From IMG/VR virus record IMGVR_UViG_3300025646_006814, positions 1 through 20,527 of that record: DNA of 20,527 bases; one strand, given 5' to 3'. A program made the translations under genes and the position numbers. A model generated the notes under the pieces. It saw only the letters and a program-made list of their open reading frames with translations, had not been told where the DNA came from and did no database searches. Numbering within the stretch: position 1 is the stretch's first letter; every line of letters begins with the position of its first letter. Positions 7,789 to 15,948 of this stretch are shown one piece after another. This stretch comes from a virus.

Positions 7789-9438
7789 TTAAAGAGTGTT
7801 CAATCCTTCTACGTATACTTTACCGTAGAATTCAGGACGAAGCATCTTCTTAGCGTAACGAGTCAATAAACCTTTACGTGGAGTGAAGGTATTTGGATCG
7901 TAAAGAAGTGGAGTCATGATTAATGGAATGTATGGAGCGAATACAGCACCAGCTTCCAAGAATTGAGTACCTCTGAAACCAACTAAGATAGTGTTTTCAG
8001 TCATGTATGGGTTCTTGTAAACTGTGTATCTGTTATTCAACTGACCAGCTTTCTGTACACCAAATGCGTAAGAAGCTTTAGATACATCACCATCAGAATT
8101 AGCAGCGTATCCTGGGATTGATTCCAAGATAGTAGCTACTGTAGGAGATACTACCATAAAGTTAGCACCACCTCTTAAAGTCAATTGGTGAATCTTGTTA
8201 CTTAATTTTTGTAATTTAGTACCAAGAGTTTGGAACCACTGACCTTGAGTGTTGTAGAATCCAGAAGTAGCATCACCAAATGCAGTACCTGCATTGTTGA
8301 TTACTTGGTTGTTCTGAGCTGACCAGTATTCAGTACCAGCTGCAGCATCTTGAATCAACATATCTAAGATTTCCATATCAATTTCTAATGAAATGTACTC
8401 ACTCATGATGTTAGTTAATTCAGCTTCAGCATCTAAAGATTGGTAAGCGTTCAAATCTTGAGCAAATTCAGGAGTCCAAACTGCTTTCAATTTACGAGTC
8501 TTAGCAACGATCGCTTCAGAAACCATTTGGATGTTGATTTCAGGAATTGCGATTGGGTTGTTGTTAGCGTTTAATGCAGTGTTACCATCTTCAAAGTCAC
8601 CTCTGTTTTTGTCAGTAGGTTGGATTGAATAAGTAACAGCGTAACTAGCACCTGTTGGTCCTGTGAATGCTCCATCTAATAAAGAACTAGCAACTACGAA
8701 AACTACGTTAGTACCATCGTAAGAAGTAAACGCTGGTAAGTTATTAGCTACAGTAAGTGAACCTGAGTTGATAGTGAAAGAACGAACAGCTTCAGAATCT
8801 AAAGTAGGTAAACTAGCAGCAGTAACACTTAGAGTTTTGTAATCACCAGCAGCAGCAGAAGCTGAGTAGTCAGAATCAAAGTTAAATGTAGCCCAAGTAG
8901 CTGAACCTGTAGTTACACTTACTACTGAAGAAGTGTTATTTACAGAGTAACCAAATCTACCAGCACCATACAAACCACCAGCAGTTGCAGGAGTTGAGAA
9001 TGGGTAATCAGAGCTAGATCTGTTACCGAACATTGAACCACCAGAAGTGAATGGGTTTTTAGTAGTACCGTACTGGAAGTCTAAGTAGAATACTAGACCA
9101 GAAGGTAAGTTCATTGGTTGAACAGAAACGAATTCTTTAGCAGCAATTTGACCGAATACTTTTCTTACCAAAGGAAGAGCGATACCAGCCCATTGCTCAC
9201 CAACACCCGCAGTAAAAGTACCTACTGAAGAAGTACCACCACCAGTTTGTGAAGATTCAACCACCAATTGTTTTGCTTGGTTCTCAAGGATCAAAGACAT
9301 ATTGTTTTTGTGAGTCTCGTTACCAAGACCTTCCAATAAACCTGTCTTTTCCCACTTAGAAGCCAATTTAGCAGCGTCAGATTGCATGTTTTTCCAACCT
9401 TGACCTGCAGATTCTAAAAGAGAATTTAATTGTGACAT
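7789..9438 (-). CDS. 23: Major capsid protein gp23
   Basis: This is a protein of about 549 residues. A TTG lies two codons upstream of the ATG at 9438; I prefer the ATG because it gives MSQLNSLLE. In T4-like phages, gp23 forms the hexamers of the prohead shell and is cut near residue 65 by gp21. Here a helical N-terminus ending LILENQAKQLVVE (about residues 49-61) resembles that propeptide, with cleavage plausible after Glu52 or Glu61. Conserved stretches include NLPSGLVFYLDFQYG (110-124), matching MTGPTGLIFAMRSRYG in relatives, and near the C-terminus LTRYAKKMLRPEFYGKVYV, matching the T4 TRYG...YYARVYI segment. Residues about 155-290 are a Ser/Thr/Ala-rich, beta-rich insertion, possibly a surface domain like the T4 gp23 insertion. 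It follows gp22 by 20 nt and is followed by a strong terminator, as expected for the most abundant virion protein. Confidence 0.92.
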   Translation of the reverse strand: MSQLNSLLESAGQGWKNMQSDAAKLASKWEKTGLLEGLGNETHKNNMSLILENQAKQLVVESSQTGGGTSSVGTFTAGVGEQWAGIALPLVRKVFGQIAAKEFVSVQPMNLPSGLVFYLDFQYGTTKNPFTSGGSMFGNRSSSDYPFSTPATAGGLYGAGRFGYSVNNTSSVVSVTTGSATWATFNFDSDYSASAAAGDYKTLSVTAASLPTLDSEAVRSFTINSGSLTVANNLPAFTSYDGTNVVFVVASSLLDGAFTGPTGASYAVTYSIQPTDKNRGDFEDGNTALNANNNPIAIPEINIQMVSEAIVAKTRKLKAVWTPEFAQDLNAYQSLDAEAELTNIMSEYISLEIDMEILDMLIQDAAAGTEYWSAQNNQVINNAGTAFGDATSGFYNTQGQWFQTLGTKLQKLSNKIHQLTLRGGANFMVVSPTVATILESIPGYAANSDGDVSKASYAFGVQKAGQLNNRYTVYKNPYMTENTILVGFRGTQFLEAGAVFAPYIPLIMTPLLYDPNTFTPRKGLLTRYAKKMLRPEFYGKVYVEGLNTL

Positions 9439-9458
9439 TGTCAATAAATTTTAATTAA

Positions 9459-10607
9459 TTACGATTTAATAATACCGGCAAGTTTTTGCCATCTTGCAAC
9501 CTGATTATTAGCTTCAAGGATTGGTTTTTTAGCTGTTAAAGCAACACCCATAGGTTTTGAAGCTCTACCTAAACTTTCTTTTACTACTTCTTTCTTAGCA
9601 CTTAAGTTTTCAGAAAGAGTTTCGAAAATTAGTTTTGCTTCTTCTGCAGATTTTGCTTTATCAAAAGCTTCTAAAACTTTAGCCTTTTTAGCTTCATTTA
9701 AGTTTTTAGACTTAAAGATTTTGTTTACGTAAAGAAGTTTAGCGTTTAATAAGTTGATTTCATTGAGTTCAGATTTCAATTCTTCAATTTCTTTCTTCAT
9801 TTCATCAACGTCATCTCCTTCTTCCATTTTACCAGTAACACCAGCAGGAATCGGGGTATAATCAATAGCTTTGCCTAATGCATCAATAAGAGCTTTAACT
9901 GCAGTTTTACCTGCACCACCCATTTTATCAACAATAGCTTCGATATCAATTACTTCGTCAACTTCTTCTTTTTCTTCGTTGATCATTTCGTCAACAGCAG
10001 TTTCCTCGTCATCTTCGATTTCAAGTTCACCTTCTGCGTCAACTTCTACATCAACGTCATCTTCGAATTCATCTCCGGCTTCAAGCTCACCAGCTTTAAC
10101 CATGTCTTCGATTACATCTTCGATAAATTTTTTCAAGTCTTCTTCTGACATTTCTTCTAAATCGATTTCTTCGTCTTCACCTTCAACTTCTTCGTCTTCA
10201 GCTTCTTCGTCTTCTTCGCCTTCCTCAGCTTCGTACATTTCGTCTTTAGCTTCGTCCATGTCTTCTTTTTCCTCGTCTAAATTTTCGAGTTCAGCCAAGA
10301 TTTCGTCTAAGTCCATCTCTTCATCCATCTCTTCTTCTTCTAAATTACCGTGTGGTTCTCTAGAATCTGGGTCGTTGATAGTTCCAAGTCTTTCTTCAAC
10401 TTCTTCTTTGGCTTCGTTCGTTACTGCTTCTTCGATTTCTTCGTCCATATCTTCTTTTTCCATTTCTTCCAACTTAGCTGAAAGCATAGATTTGATTCTT
10501 GGTTCGAAAGCCTCTTCTAAAGCAGCTTTTGCGTTTGCAATAGCAGTTTCTTTTACAGCTTTTGCGTCAGCGATTGCTTCTTTAAGCAAGTCTCTGTTGT
10601 TTGCCAT
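9459..10607 (-). CDS. 22: Prohead core scaffolding protein gp22
   Basis: This 382-residue protein lies directly between the protease gp21 and capsid gp23, as in T4. It has an Ala/Lys-rich N-terminal helix (LLKEAIADAKAVKETAIANA). Residues about 45-225 form a very acidic segment, dominated by Glu and Asp. The C-terminal helical domain contains LNEINLLNAKLLYVNKIF and a KVLEAFDKAKSAEEAKLIF stretch. That C-terminal pattern matches gp22 of T4 relatives. T4 gp22 (269 residues) lacks such a long acidic insert, so this copy is enlarged. In the family, gp22 fills the prohead core and is degraded to peptides by gp21 before packaging. Many Glu residues would offer (L/I)xE-type cut sites. The GAA/GAT-rich acidic stretch creates a long serine-rich antisense frame that is not a gene. 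Confidence 0.88.
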   Translation of the reverse strand: MANNRDLLKEAIADAKAVKETAIANAKAALEEAFEPRIKSMLSAKLEEMEKEDMDEEIEEAVTNEAKEEVEERLGTINDPDSREPHGNLEEEEMDEEMDLDEILAELENLDEEKEDMDEAKDEMYEAEEGEEDEEAEDEEVEGEDEEIDLEEMSEEDLKKFIEDVIEDMVKAGELEAGDEFEDDVDVEVDAEGELEIEDDEETAVDEMINEEKEEVDEVIDIEAIVDKMGGAGKTAVKALIDALGKAIDYTPIPAGVTGKMEEGDDVDEMKKEIEELKSELNEINLLNAKLLYVNKIFKSKNLNEAKKAKVLEAFDKAKSAEEAKLIFETLSENLSAKKEVVKESLGRASKPMGVALTAKKPILEANNQVARWQKLAGIIKS

Positions 10608-10632
10608 TTTACCTCAAAATTTGTTTGTGGAG

Positions 10633-10652
10633 TACGATTATTAGGAATCGTA
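10633..10652 (-). promoter_or_regulatory. Perfect inverted repeat in the gp22-gp23 leader (proximal)
   Basis: TACGATT (10633-10639) pairs perfectly with AATCGTA (10646-10652) around a six-base loop, ending 25 nt before the gp22 ATG. It could form a 5'-leader hairpin that protects or regulates the gp22-gp23 mRNA, or be an operator. No T-run follows in the transcript, so it is not a terminator. Confidence 0.5.
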
Positions 10653-10672
10653 ATAGAATAATTGTTTGATTG

Positions 10673-10693
10673 ATGCTATATAAGAGATAGCAT
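10673..10693 (-). promoter_or_regulatory. Perfect inverted repeat in the gp22-gp23 leader (distal)
   Basis: ATGCTAT (10673-10679) pairs with ATAGCAT (10687-10693) around a seven-base loop. It lies next to a TATAAT on the sense strand. It would overlap or immediately follow a transcription start, which suits either a 5'-end-stabilising hairpin or a protein-binding operator. Confidence 0.5.
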
Positions 10694-10699
10694 ATTATA
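10694..10699 (-). promoter_or_regulatory. Possible -10 box (TATAAT) for gp22-gp23
   Basis: The sense strand reads TTGGTATAATATGC, an exact TATAAT about 87 nt before the gp22 start and downstream of the gp21 terminator. No clear -35 TTGACA is seen; the region upstream is T-rich. The ATATTTAT octamer found before other blocks is absent here, so this pair may use a different promoter class. In AT-rich DNA a TATAAT alone is weak evidence. Confidence 0.35.
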
Positions 10700-10710
10700 C
10701 CAATACATAT

Positions 10711-10753
10711 ATAGAAAAAAATAAAAAACGCCCTTCTTTCGAAGAGCGTTTTT
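10711..10753 (-). terminator. Rho-independent terminator after the prohead protease gene
   Basis: Stem arms 10724-10731 and 10746-10753 (AAAAACGC/GCGTTTTT) continue, after one C-A mismatch, into CTTC/GAAG. In the transcript the loop is GAAA, followed by TTTTTTATTTTTTT. It is a textbook terminator for minus-strand transcripts. It shares the GAAA loop with the terminator after gp23, so the two bracket the gp22-gp23 unit. Confidence 0.9.
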
Positions 10754-10789
10754 CGGGTGCAGGGTAGCGCCTCAATACAGAGGAATATT

Positions 10790-11398
10790 TTAATCTAAAG
10801 CACAGAGACAAGTTTTTTCACAAATTATCTCTCTTAAAATAGAATTAACTTTAGAATATTTTTGTTGTGAAGTAAAATCTAATCCTTCTTTAATAACATG
10901 CATATATGAACCTGGGTTAGATGGTGTTGATACGAAGTCCCAACATAGTAACTCAAAGTCATCTTGTACTTCTAACACACCACCTCTTTCTTGTAATGAA
11001 CCCATACCACGAGAAGAAACACCTACTGTAATACTATTATCTAAAAGTGCTTTTAAAATATTACCTGAGGGTGTAGGTAAGATTTCGATTTTACCCATTA
11101 CTTGGTCTCCATCCCACCACATATCTTTAATGTTATGAGAAACATTTTTAAGGTTAATTACTGAGGATTCTGGGTGGTCTAATTCGCCTAATGCTCTGTT
11201 TTGTTTAACAGATTCCATATACTTATCGATCTCTCTTTCCCATAATTCTTTAGCATAATAACGACCATTACCATTTTTTACTTCGGCAGTCGCTAAAATA
11301 CCCTCAACTAAAGGATTTCCTCTATCGGACATTTTACCTTCCGACAACATTAAACCTTTAGGTCTAAATAGTTGAGTTTCGACAAGTACTTTTTTCAT
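10790..11398 (-). CDS. 21: Prohead maturation protease gp21
   Basis: This 202-residue protein is close to T4 gp21 (212 residues), the serine protease that cleaves scaffold and capsid proteins inside the prohead. It aligns by eye over most of its length. The matching segments are GILATAEVKNGNGRYYAKEL, RALGELDHPES (residues 68-78), IKDMWWDGDQVMGK (90-103), and SITVGVSSRGMGSL (122-135). The likely catalytic residues are His75 in LDHP and a Ser in VSSRG (128/129), as in the herpesvirus-assemblin-like fold. The C-terminal tail, which ends CEKTCLCALD, is unusual in having three Cys. In T4 the protease degrades itself after maturation. Its ATG overlaps the preceding stop as TAATG, and a strong terminator follows. 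Confidence 0.93.
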   Translation of the reverse strand: MKKVLVETQLFRPKGLMLSEGKMSDRGNPLVEGILATAEVKNGNGRYYAKELWEREIDKYMESVKQNRALGELDHPESSVINLKNVSHNIKDMWWDGDQVMGKIEILPTPSGNILKALLDNSITVGVSSRGMGSLQERGGVLEVQDDFELLCWDFVSTPSNPGSYMHVIKEGLDFTSQQKYSKVNSILREIICEKTCLCALD

Positions 11399-12420
11399 TA
11401 TTCTTCAGTTAGATCTTCATCCATGACTTGAGGCTTAACATAAGCTTCACCAGTCATTTTTTCGTACATTTTACCGTACTTTTCTTTTGCTTTAGAAAGT
11501 TCTTTAATTTCTTTCTTCATTTCGCTAATACGAGCTGGGTTTACGAATTCAGCTAGGTCAGCATTTTCTTCAACTGTGTTTAGCTTTCCTTCACGCATTT
11601 CGATTTCTTCATCTAATGCATTCATTTTAGCTTCTAAAGCAGCTATTGAACCTTTTTTCTCGATCTCTTTAATACGATCTTGAACAGATTCTTTTTTCAT
11701 TTTAGCTTTTTCGATTTTTTCTCCTTTTTTAACTCCAGCCCCAAATGCATCTTGCTCGCCTTTATCTTTAGCAGCAACACCTTTTGAACCTTTGTCATCG
11801 CGTTGGAATTCCGAGTAGCCTTCTTCTAATAAATCTAATAATGAAATCATTTCTTTACTTTCTTTTACTACTTCCATCCCTGAGGAAGCATATTTGCCTT
11901 TTACTTCTTTTGTGGGGCCCAAACCGGGATGATCCTCAGTGTATCCAACACCTTTAAGACCGAATTGACCGTCTTTAGTATAATACATTACGTCCTTAGC
12001 TAAATTTTTAGCTACCATTTCTTTTAATTGATCTACATCTTTATCTGCATTTTTTGGATCTTGCATTTCAGTGTAGAACCCTTGTAAGAAAGCAGGGCCG
12101 TAAATATTATCAATATTTTTTGTATTTTTGTAATCAAATCCTTTAATTTCAGTATCAACTACTTCTTTAGTAGGATTTTTTTCTACCGCTTTAGCTTCAT
12201 TAAAGATTTTAAACCAATCTGGTTGTTCAGTTTTACCTGTAACTAAGCCCCCAACATTTTCTGAAATAACAGAACGTTGTTTTAAAATTGTAGCAGTTTC
12301 GTTAAACCCAAAATGGTTAGGGATCAAATTAGGAAACAAAGATTTAGCATTCTTAAGAAATACATCTTTAGCTCCTTTACCCTCTTTAATTAGGTTGTAT
12401 TGTTCTTGTAGACTTTTCAT
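11398..12420 (-). CDS. Putative prohead core / internal structural protein
   Basis: This 340-residue protein starts MKSLQEQYNLIKEGKGAKDVFLKNAKSLFPN. It is highly charged (Lys and Glu rich), with a Gly-containing middle (GQFGLKGVGYTEDHPGLGPT). A long predicted coiled coil runs over about residues 240-325 (EEIEMREGKL, EMKKEIKELSKAKEKYGKMYEKM). It has no signal peptide or enzyme motif. It lies between portal and protease, where T4 carries the core genes 67 and 68. It is coupled by TAATG to the genes on both sides. I infer a prohead core protein, perhaps cleaved by gp21: several LxE/IxE sites occur, for example in LLDLLEEGYSE. I do not recognise a named family. Confidence 0.6.
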   Translation of the reverse strand: MKSLQEQYNLIKEGKGAKDVFLKNAKSLFPNLIPNHFGFNETATILKQRSVISENVGGLVTGKTEQPDWFKIFNEAKAVEKNPTKEVVDTEIKGFDYKNTKNIDNIYGPAFLQGFYTEMQDPKNADKDVDQLKEMVAKNLAKDVMYYTKDGQFGLKGVGYTEDHPGLGPTKEVKGKYASSGMEVVKESKEMISLLDLLEEGYSEFQRDDKGSKGVAAKDKGEQDAFGAGVKKGEKIEKAKMKKESVQDRIKEIEKKGSIAALEAKMNALDEEIEMREGKLNTVEENADLAEFVNPARISEMKKEIKELSKAKEKYGKMYEKMTGEAYVKPQVMDEDLTEE

Positions 12421-12662
12421 TATTGTGGTTTTATTAAATCTTCAATATCTTTAATATAATCTAAAATCAAATCTGTAGGTTTAACTACAGCATATGATCC
12501 TGGGTTTTCCTGATAATACTCTGCTGTTTCATTTTTAGCATTAGAGATTATAGGATATAAATTATTTAGACGAGCTTCGATTTCATCAAAGGCATCAATT
12601 CGTTTTTGTTGGTAAGCCTTAGCTGAAGTTGGTGTCGCTTCTTTTAATTTATACTTATACAT
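12420..12662 (-). CDS. Small helical protein of unknown function in the prohead core region
   Basis: This 80-residue protein is read from the ATG at 12662 (MYKYKLKEATPTSAKAYQQK). A longer reading from a TTG at 12695 would overlap the upstream gene by 29 nt and add KLNIYSKNNN-type, poorly structured sequence. The ATG lies just 4 nt after the upstream stop, the spacing usual for this genome, so I prefer it. The protein has two helical stretches (QKRIDAFDEIEARLNNLYPIISNAKNE and LILDYIKDIEDLIKPQ). It ends in TAATG with the next gene. T4 gene 67 (80 residues) is the same size and in a similar place, but I see no sequence match. Confidence 0.55.
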   Translation of the reverse strand: MYKYKLKEATPTSAKAYQQKRIDAFDEIEARLNNLYPIISNAKNETAEYYQENPGSYAVVKPTDLILDYIKDIEDLIKPQ

Positions 12663-12666
12663 ATTA

Positions 12667-13134
12667 TTATTTTTCGAATAAATGTTTAACTTCAATACCT
12701 TTTGCCTGTTTGTTTAGTTTTTTTTGATTAACAGGTTTCCAACCTAATTTATAATAGTAATTGGAAGCAGTACCATCTGCCTTTTTGTTTGGATTAAAAG
12801 CATTTTTAGTTAAAAAAGCACCAGCAGCCCCTGATGTAGAGATTTCTGACATTCCTTTAATACGCTCGTATTCTTTTCTTTTATTATTACGTAAATAAGT
12901 TCTTAATTGGTTTCTTAATTTACGAACATCATTATAATGATCTTTAAAGAAAGGTTCATCTGTTACTTGAGCTACTTCTTTAGCAGTCTCTAACATATCA
13001 GTTATTTCTTTAAACAGTCTTAAGTAATCAACAGTATATTCAACGTCCCAACTAATTTGACCTGTTTCAGGGTCAATATTAGTTACAGTAGTTTTAATAC
13101 CACCTTTTTCTTCAACGTCTCCAATCTTAGCCAT
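12667..13134 (-). CDS. Conserved-looking protein of unknown function in the prohead region
   Basis: This 155-residue protein has a beta-like N-terminus (GGIKTTVTNIDPETGQISWDV) and a basic helical middle (RKLRNQLRTYLRNNKRKEYERIKG). A low-complexity motif STSGAAGAFLTKNAFNP follows, then a Lys-rich end. The SGAAGAFLT motif is one I associate with structural proteins of marine T4-like phages, though I cannot name the family. The start overlaps the preceding stop by 8 nt. The role is unknown; position suggests prohead assembly. Confidence 0.6.
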   Translation of the reverse strand: MAKIGDVEEKGGIKTTVTNIDPETGQISWDVEYTVDYLRLFKEITDMLETAKEVAQVTDEPFFKDHYNDVRKLRNQLRTYLRNNKRKEYERIKGMSEISTSGAAGAFLTKNAFNPNKKADGTASNYYYKLGWKPVNQKKLNKQAKGIEVKHLFEK

Positions 13135-13984
13135 TTGCGATTTTTAATTCTTCTACTAATTCACAATATTGTAGCAAATCAACTAAATTATCAGTCTTAA
13201 TAGCATCTTTTTTATCTAATTCTTTTAACAATGAAGTTACTTCATTTAATTTAATTTGAATAGCTTTATCTGATGTTTTAGATGATAATTCTTGGAGAGT
13301 AGATTTTAATTCATTTACTTGAGAATTATAAAATTCTCTTAAACGAGGAGTACTATCTACTGAGTTAATAAATTCTTTAAGGATTGTTTTTTGAGAATCA
13401 TACAATTCAGAATATTTACCATTAAATTTTTCTAATAAAATTCTATAGGTTAAAATTCTAGTATCTTTATCGTATGTTTGGAATTCTTGGATTACATCTT
13501 CTTTAACTTTATTTTCTTCAATAGGTGAAGCTGATAGTTGTTCTAAAAGAGTAATTTTATTTGTAATGATTTGATCAGGAGAAATAGTATCCTGAGTGTT
13601 TTCAATTTCTGTTAATGTATAAAAAGCAGCATAAATTTTATAGTGAGAAACTTTAGTTTTAAAAAATTCATCTAAAGAATAATGCTTTTTTATTTCATTA
13701 ATAAGATTGTATTTTGCCTTTTTTAAAGAAGTTCTATTTAATTTTTTAGAAGACTCTAACAAAGTTTGTAAAACCGTATTGGCATACGATTCACTAAGAT
13801 TAGTTTTCTTAGTTAATGTTTCATACAACTTTAATTCTTTGCTTAGTTCTCCTTTAACAAAATATTTTTTAATTATGTTTAAGGCAGGAGAAGTATTCCC
13901 ATTTAAGGTATCGGCCGTTATTTGGCGAACCAAAAGTTCAAATAGGATTCCCGTATTTTTATACTTAGAATGTTTAATGTTCAT
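13127..13984 (-). CDS. Helical protein of unknown function following the portal gene
   Basis: This 285-residue, almost wholly alpha-helical, Lys/Glu/Leu-rich protein starts MNIKHSKYKNTGILFELLVRQITAD. It contains several predicted helical hairpins (for example LYETLTKKTNLSESYANTV and LNEVTSLLKELDKK). It has no membrane segment or enzyme motif. It is the first gene after the portal and has an ATATTTAT element 16 nt upstream, so it probably begins the transcript that ends with the protease. I infer an assembly or core component. Family not recognised. Confidence 0.6.
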   Translation of the reverse strand: MNIKHSKYKNTGILFELLVRQITADTLNGNTSPALNIIKKYFVKGELSKELKLYETLTKKTNLSESYANTVLQTLLESSKKLNRTSLKKAKYNLINEIKKHYSLDEFFKTKVSHYKIYAAFYTLTEIENTQDTISPDQIITNKITLLEQLSASPIEENKVKEDVIQEFQTYDKDTRILTYRILLEKFNGKYSELYDSQKTILKEFINSVDSTPRLREFYNSQVNELKSTLQELSSKTSDKAIQIKLNEVTSLLKELDKKDAIKTDNLVDLLQYCELVEELKIANG

Positions 13985-13992
13985 TCCTAATA

Positions 13993-14008
13993 ATTTTATT
14001 ATAAATAT
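13993..14008 (-). promoter_or_regulatory. ATATTTAT element before the prohead core block (candidate promoter)
   Basis: The sense strand reads ATATTTATAATAAAAT, the most consensus-like of the six sites. The octamer ends 16 nt before the ATG at 13984. The complement reads TATAAATAT. The gap is otherwise only about 34 nt. Confidence 0.55.
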
Positions 14009-14018
14009 ATAAAGATTT

Positions 14019-15920
14019 TTACTTCTTAATATTAGATTCGTCTAATAGTGAATTTTCTCCGTTACTTTTTTTAAATACTAAATCTTTTTGCAAACTTTCT
14101 ATTAATGTTTTGTTTTGAAAGCGTAAAGATTTAGAATTTTCTAAAGCTAAAGGACTACCACCTTTGTATTGAGGGCGAATAGAATCAGATTCATTATCAT
14201 CTTTTTTCATACCTTTTGCTCCTAATCTATCTTTACCAAAGGCGTTATCTTGAGTATTAATATCAGAAGCTTTTTCTTCAGGACGACCTAAAGGTGATTT
14301 TTCATCATATCCATCAGGTACTGAATTATCTTCATATCTACCTCTACCATATAAAGAAGCTAAATCGTGTGGTGTGCCGTATGATTTACCTGTTTCAAGA
14401 GGATCATTACCTTCTGTCTCAATTTGAGCCATACGGAATCTACGTTTTTGATCTTGTACAAGTAAATCTCTGTATTCTTCATATTCATCTTCGCTAAAAT
14501 GGAAAACATTTTCATAAATCCAATCAGTAGGGACCAATTTATTTTCCATCATTGTAGATGCTAGATCAACTTTTTCCTTAAGAAGAGCAATTTTTTCCTG
14601 GTCGTAGATAATTGAAGGAGTAGTTAAATCTAATTCGAAATTAGTTAACTGTTCATCAGTATAACCTTGGGTATATAAATGTACTACAGCAATTTTATAT
14701 AATTCTGAGAGTATAATTTTTTGGATACGTTCAATTGTGCGAGCAAATCTAATATCTTCAGCAGCTAGTGTAGCTTTACCTGTTAAATCTTTCTCATAAC
14801 CCATAAATGCTTTAGGCACTTTAAGGGCAGCAAATAATTTTTCTCTTAAGTATTCTACGTCTTGGATACCATCATATGATAAACCCGGTGTAGTTTCAAT
14901 TTTAGTTGTTTGGTCGTTACCTCTTACTGGGATAAAGAAATCCTCAAGTAAGTTTTGCATATTATATTTTAAGTTATATTCACCTGTTCTTTCATCCATA
15001 AATGGAGTTTTTTTCATGGTGTTGATAGTTTTTTGCATAAACTGTTCAACTTCATTAGGTGGAATATTACCAACATTAATATAGAAAGTACGTCTTTCTG
15101 GTGAACGGGCAATCCTATGAATTAACATAGCATCTTCCATCAAAATATACTGTTTATAAAGACGACGAGCCGGTTCTAGATATGAACGACCATATGGAAG
15201 ATAGTTAGTGTCAGATAATAAACGGAAATGGGCCATTTCATAATTATCAAATACTACTTCATGTTCACTAGCATTTTTTTGACTTGGGAGACCATAATAG
15301 CCTGAAGAATTACCACCTGAATAGAATCCATCTTCACTATAGACAAATTCTACTTTAGCTGGGTTGTTAGGGTCAAAGTTTTCACGTCTTTGGATATGAT
15401 AAGCCGTCATTGGGATTACATTGTAAACCCCAAACTTTTCAGCAATCTCTAATTTTAAGAAGAAATCACCATACTTACACATTTGACGAATCCAAGCCCA
15501 TAAATTAAATTCTACGTTTAATACATCATAGAATAAGTTATATAGAATTTTTTGAATATCTTCATCTGAAGATTTAATGTGAAGGATTTCTCCCATATCA
15601 TTTTTCAACGTACACTCATCAGCAATAATATCAAGAGCAGAAGAGATAATAGCATCTGTATCCATTGAATCGTAGTCCGAATAGATAGTAGTTCTAAGAT
15701 ACTGCCAGTTGATATTAAACTGTTCACCCATTATAGAGGTAGAAGCAGGATTACTATAAATTCTACTAAACCTATCTACCAAAGAGTTTGTTGCAAATTC
15801 ACCTGAGGTTTGGATTTTTTCAGGGTCCATTACTTTCAACTGTCCTCCGCCTTCATTACGGATAATTACATCAGTTGAAAATAATCTTTTTAATCTTGAA
15901 AATATGCTAGTATCAGCCAT
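14019..15920 (-). CDS. 20: Portal vertex protein gp20
   Basis: This 633-residue protein is longer than T4 gp20 (524 residues). Diagnostic stretches are MDTDAIISSALDIIADECTL (about residues 86-105), the region WAWIRQMCKYGDFFLKLEI, HRIARSPERRTFYINVGN (268-285; T4 has YRITRAPERRVFYIDVGN), and GEYNLKYNMQNLLEDFFIPV. A helix in the C-terminal half is followed by a polar, probably disordered tail of about 120 residues rich in Asp, Glu, Lys and Gly. That tail accounts for the extra length. Gp20 forms the dodecameric ring through which DNA is packaged and to which the neck binds. It lies 27 nt after gp17, with an ATATTTAT element overlapping the gp17 stop. Confidence 0.94.
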   Translation of the reverse strand: MADTSIFSRLKRLFSTDVIIRNEGGGQLKVMDPEKIQTSGEFATNSLVDRFSRIYSNPASTSIMGEQFNINWQYLRTTIYSDYDSMDTDAIISSALDIIADECTLKNDMGEILHIKSSDEDIQKILYNLFYDVLNVEFNLWAWIRQMCKYGDFFLKLEIAEKFGVYNVIPMTAYHIQRRENFDPNNPAKVEFVYSEDGFYSGGNSSGYYGLPSQKNASEHEVVFDNYEMAHFRLLSDTNYLPYGRSYLEPARRLYKQYILMEDAMLIHRIARSPERRTFYINVGNIPPNEVEQFMQKTINTMKKTPFMDERTGEYNLKYNMQNLLEDFFIPVRGNDQTTKIETTPGLSYDGIQDVEYLREKLFAALKVPKAFMGYEKDLTGKATLAAEDIRFARTIERIQKIILSELYKIAVVHLYTQGYTDEQLTNFELDLTTPSIIYDQEKIALLKEKVDLASTMMENKLVPTDWIYENVFHFSEDEYEEYRDLLVQDQKRRFRMAQIETEGNDPLETGKSYGTPHDLASLYGRGRYEDNSVPDGYDEKSPLGRPEEKASDINTQDNAFGKDRLGAKGMKKDDNESDSIRPQYKGGSPLALENSKSLRFQNKTLIESLQKDLVFKKSNGENSLLDESNIKK

Positions 15921-15932
15921 TTTAATGGGTTG

Positions 15933-15948
15933 TTATTATTATAAATAT
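15933..15948 (-). promoter_or_regulatory. ATATTTAT element before the portal gene (candidate promoter)
   Basis: The sense strand reads ATATTTATAATAATAA. It touches the last base of the gp17 stop codon, and the octamer ends 20 nt before the gp20 ATG. The complement reads TATAAATAT. The position would allow separate transcription of the portal gene. Confidence 0.55.

Noticed and set aside
9871-10644. Long plus-strand open frame with very high serine content opposite gp22
   Set aside because: It is the mirror of the GAA/GAT-rich acidic codons of gp22. It is low complexity, lacks family features, and gp22 is clearly supported by its C-terminal domain and position.
10754-10789. GC-rich stretch between the gp21 stop and the terminator, with a CCTC/GAGG mini-hairpin, considered as a tRNA or small RNA remnant
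   Set aside because: Too short, no cloverleaf or anticodon arm, and the hairpin has only four pairs.
12663-12695. TTG at 12695 as start of the small gene after 12667
   Set aside because: It would extend 29 nt into the upstream gene; an ATG at 12662 just after the upstream stop fits the spacing of this genome better.
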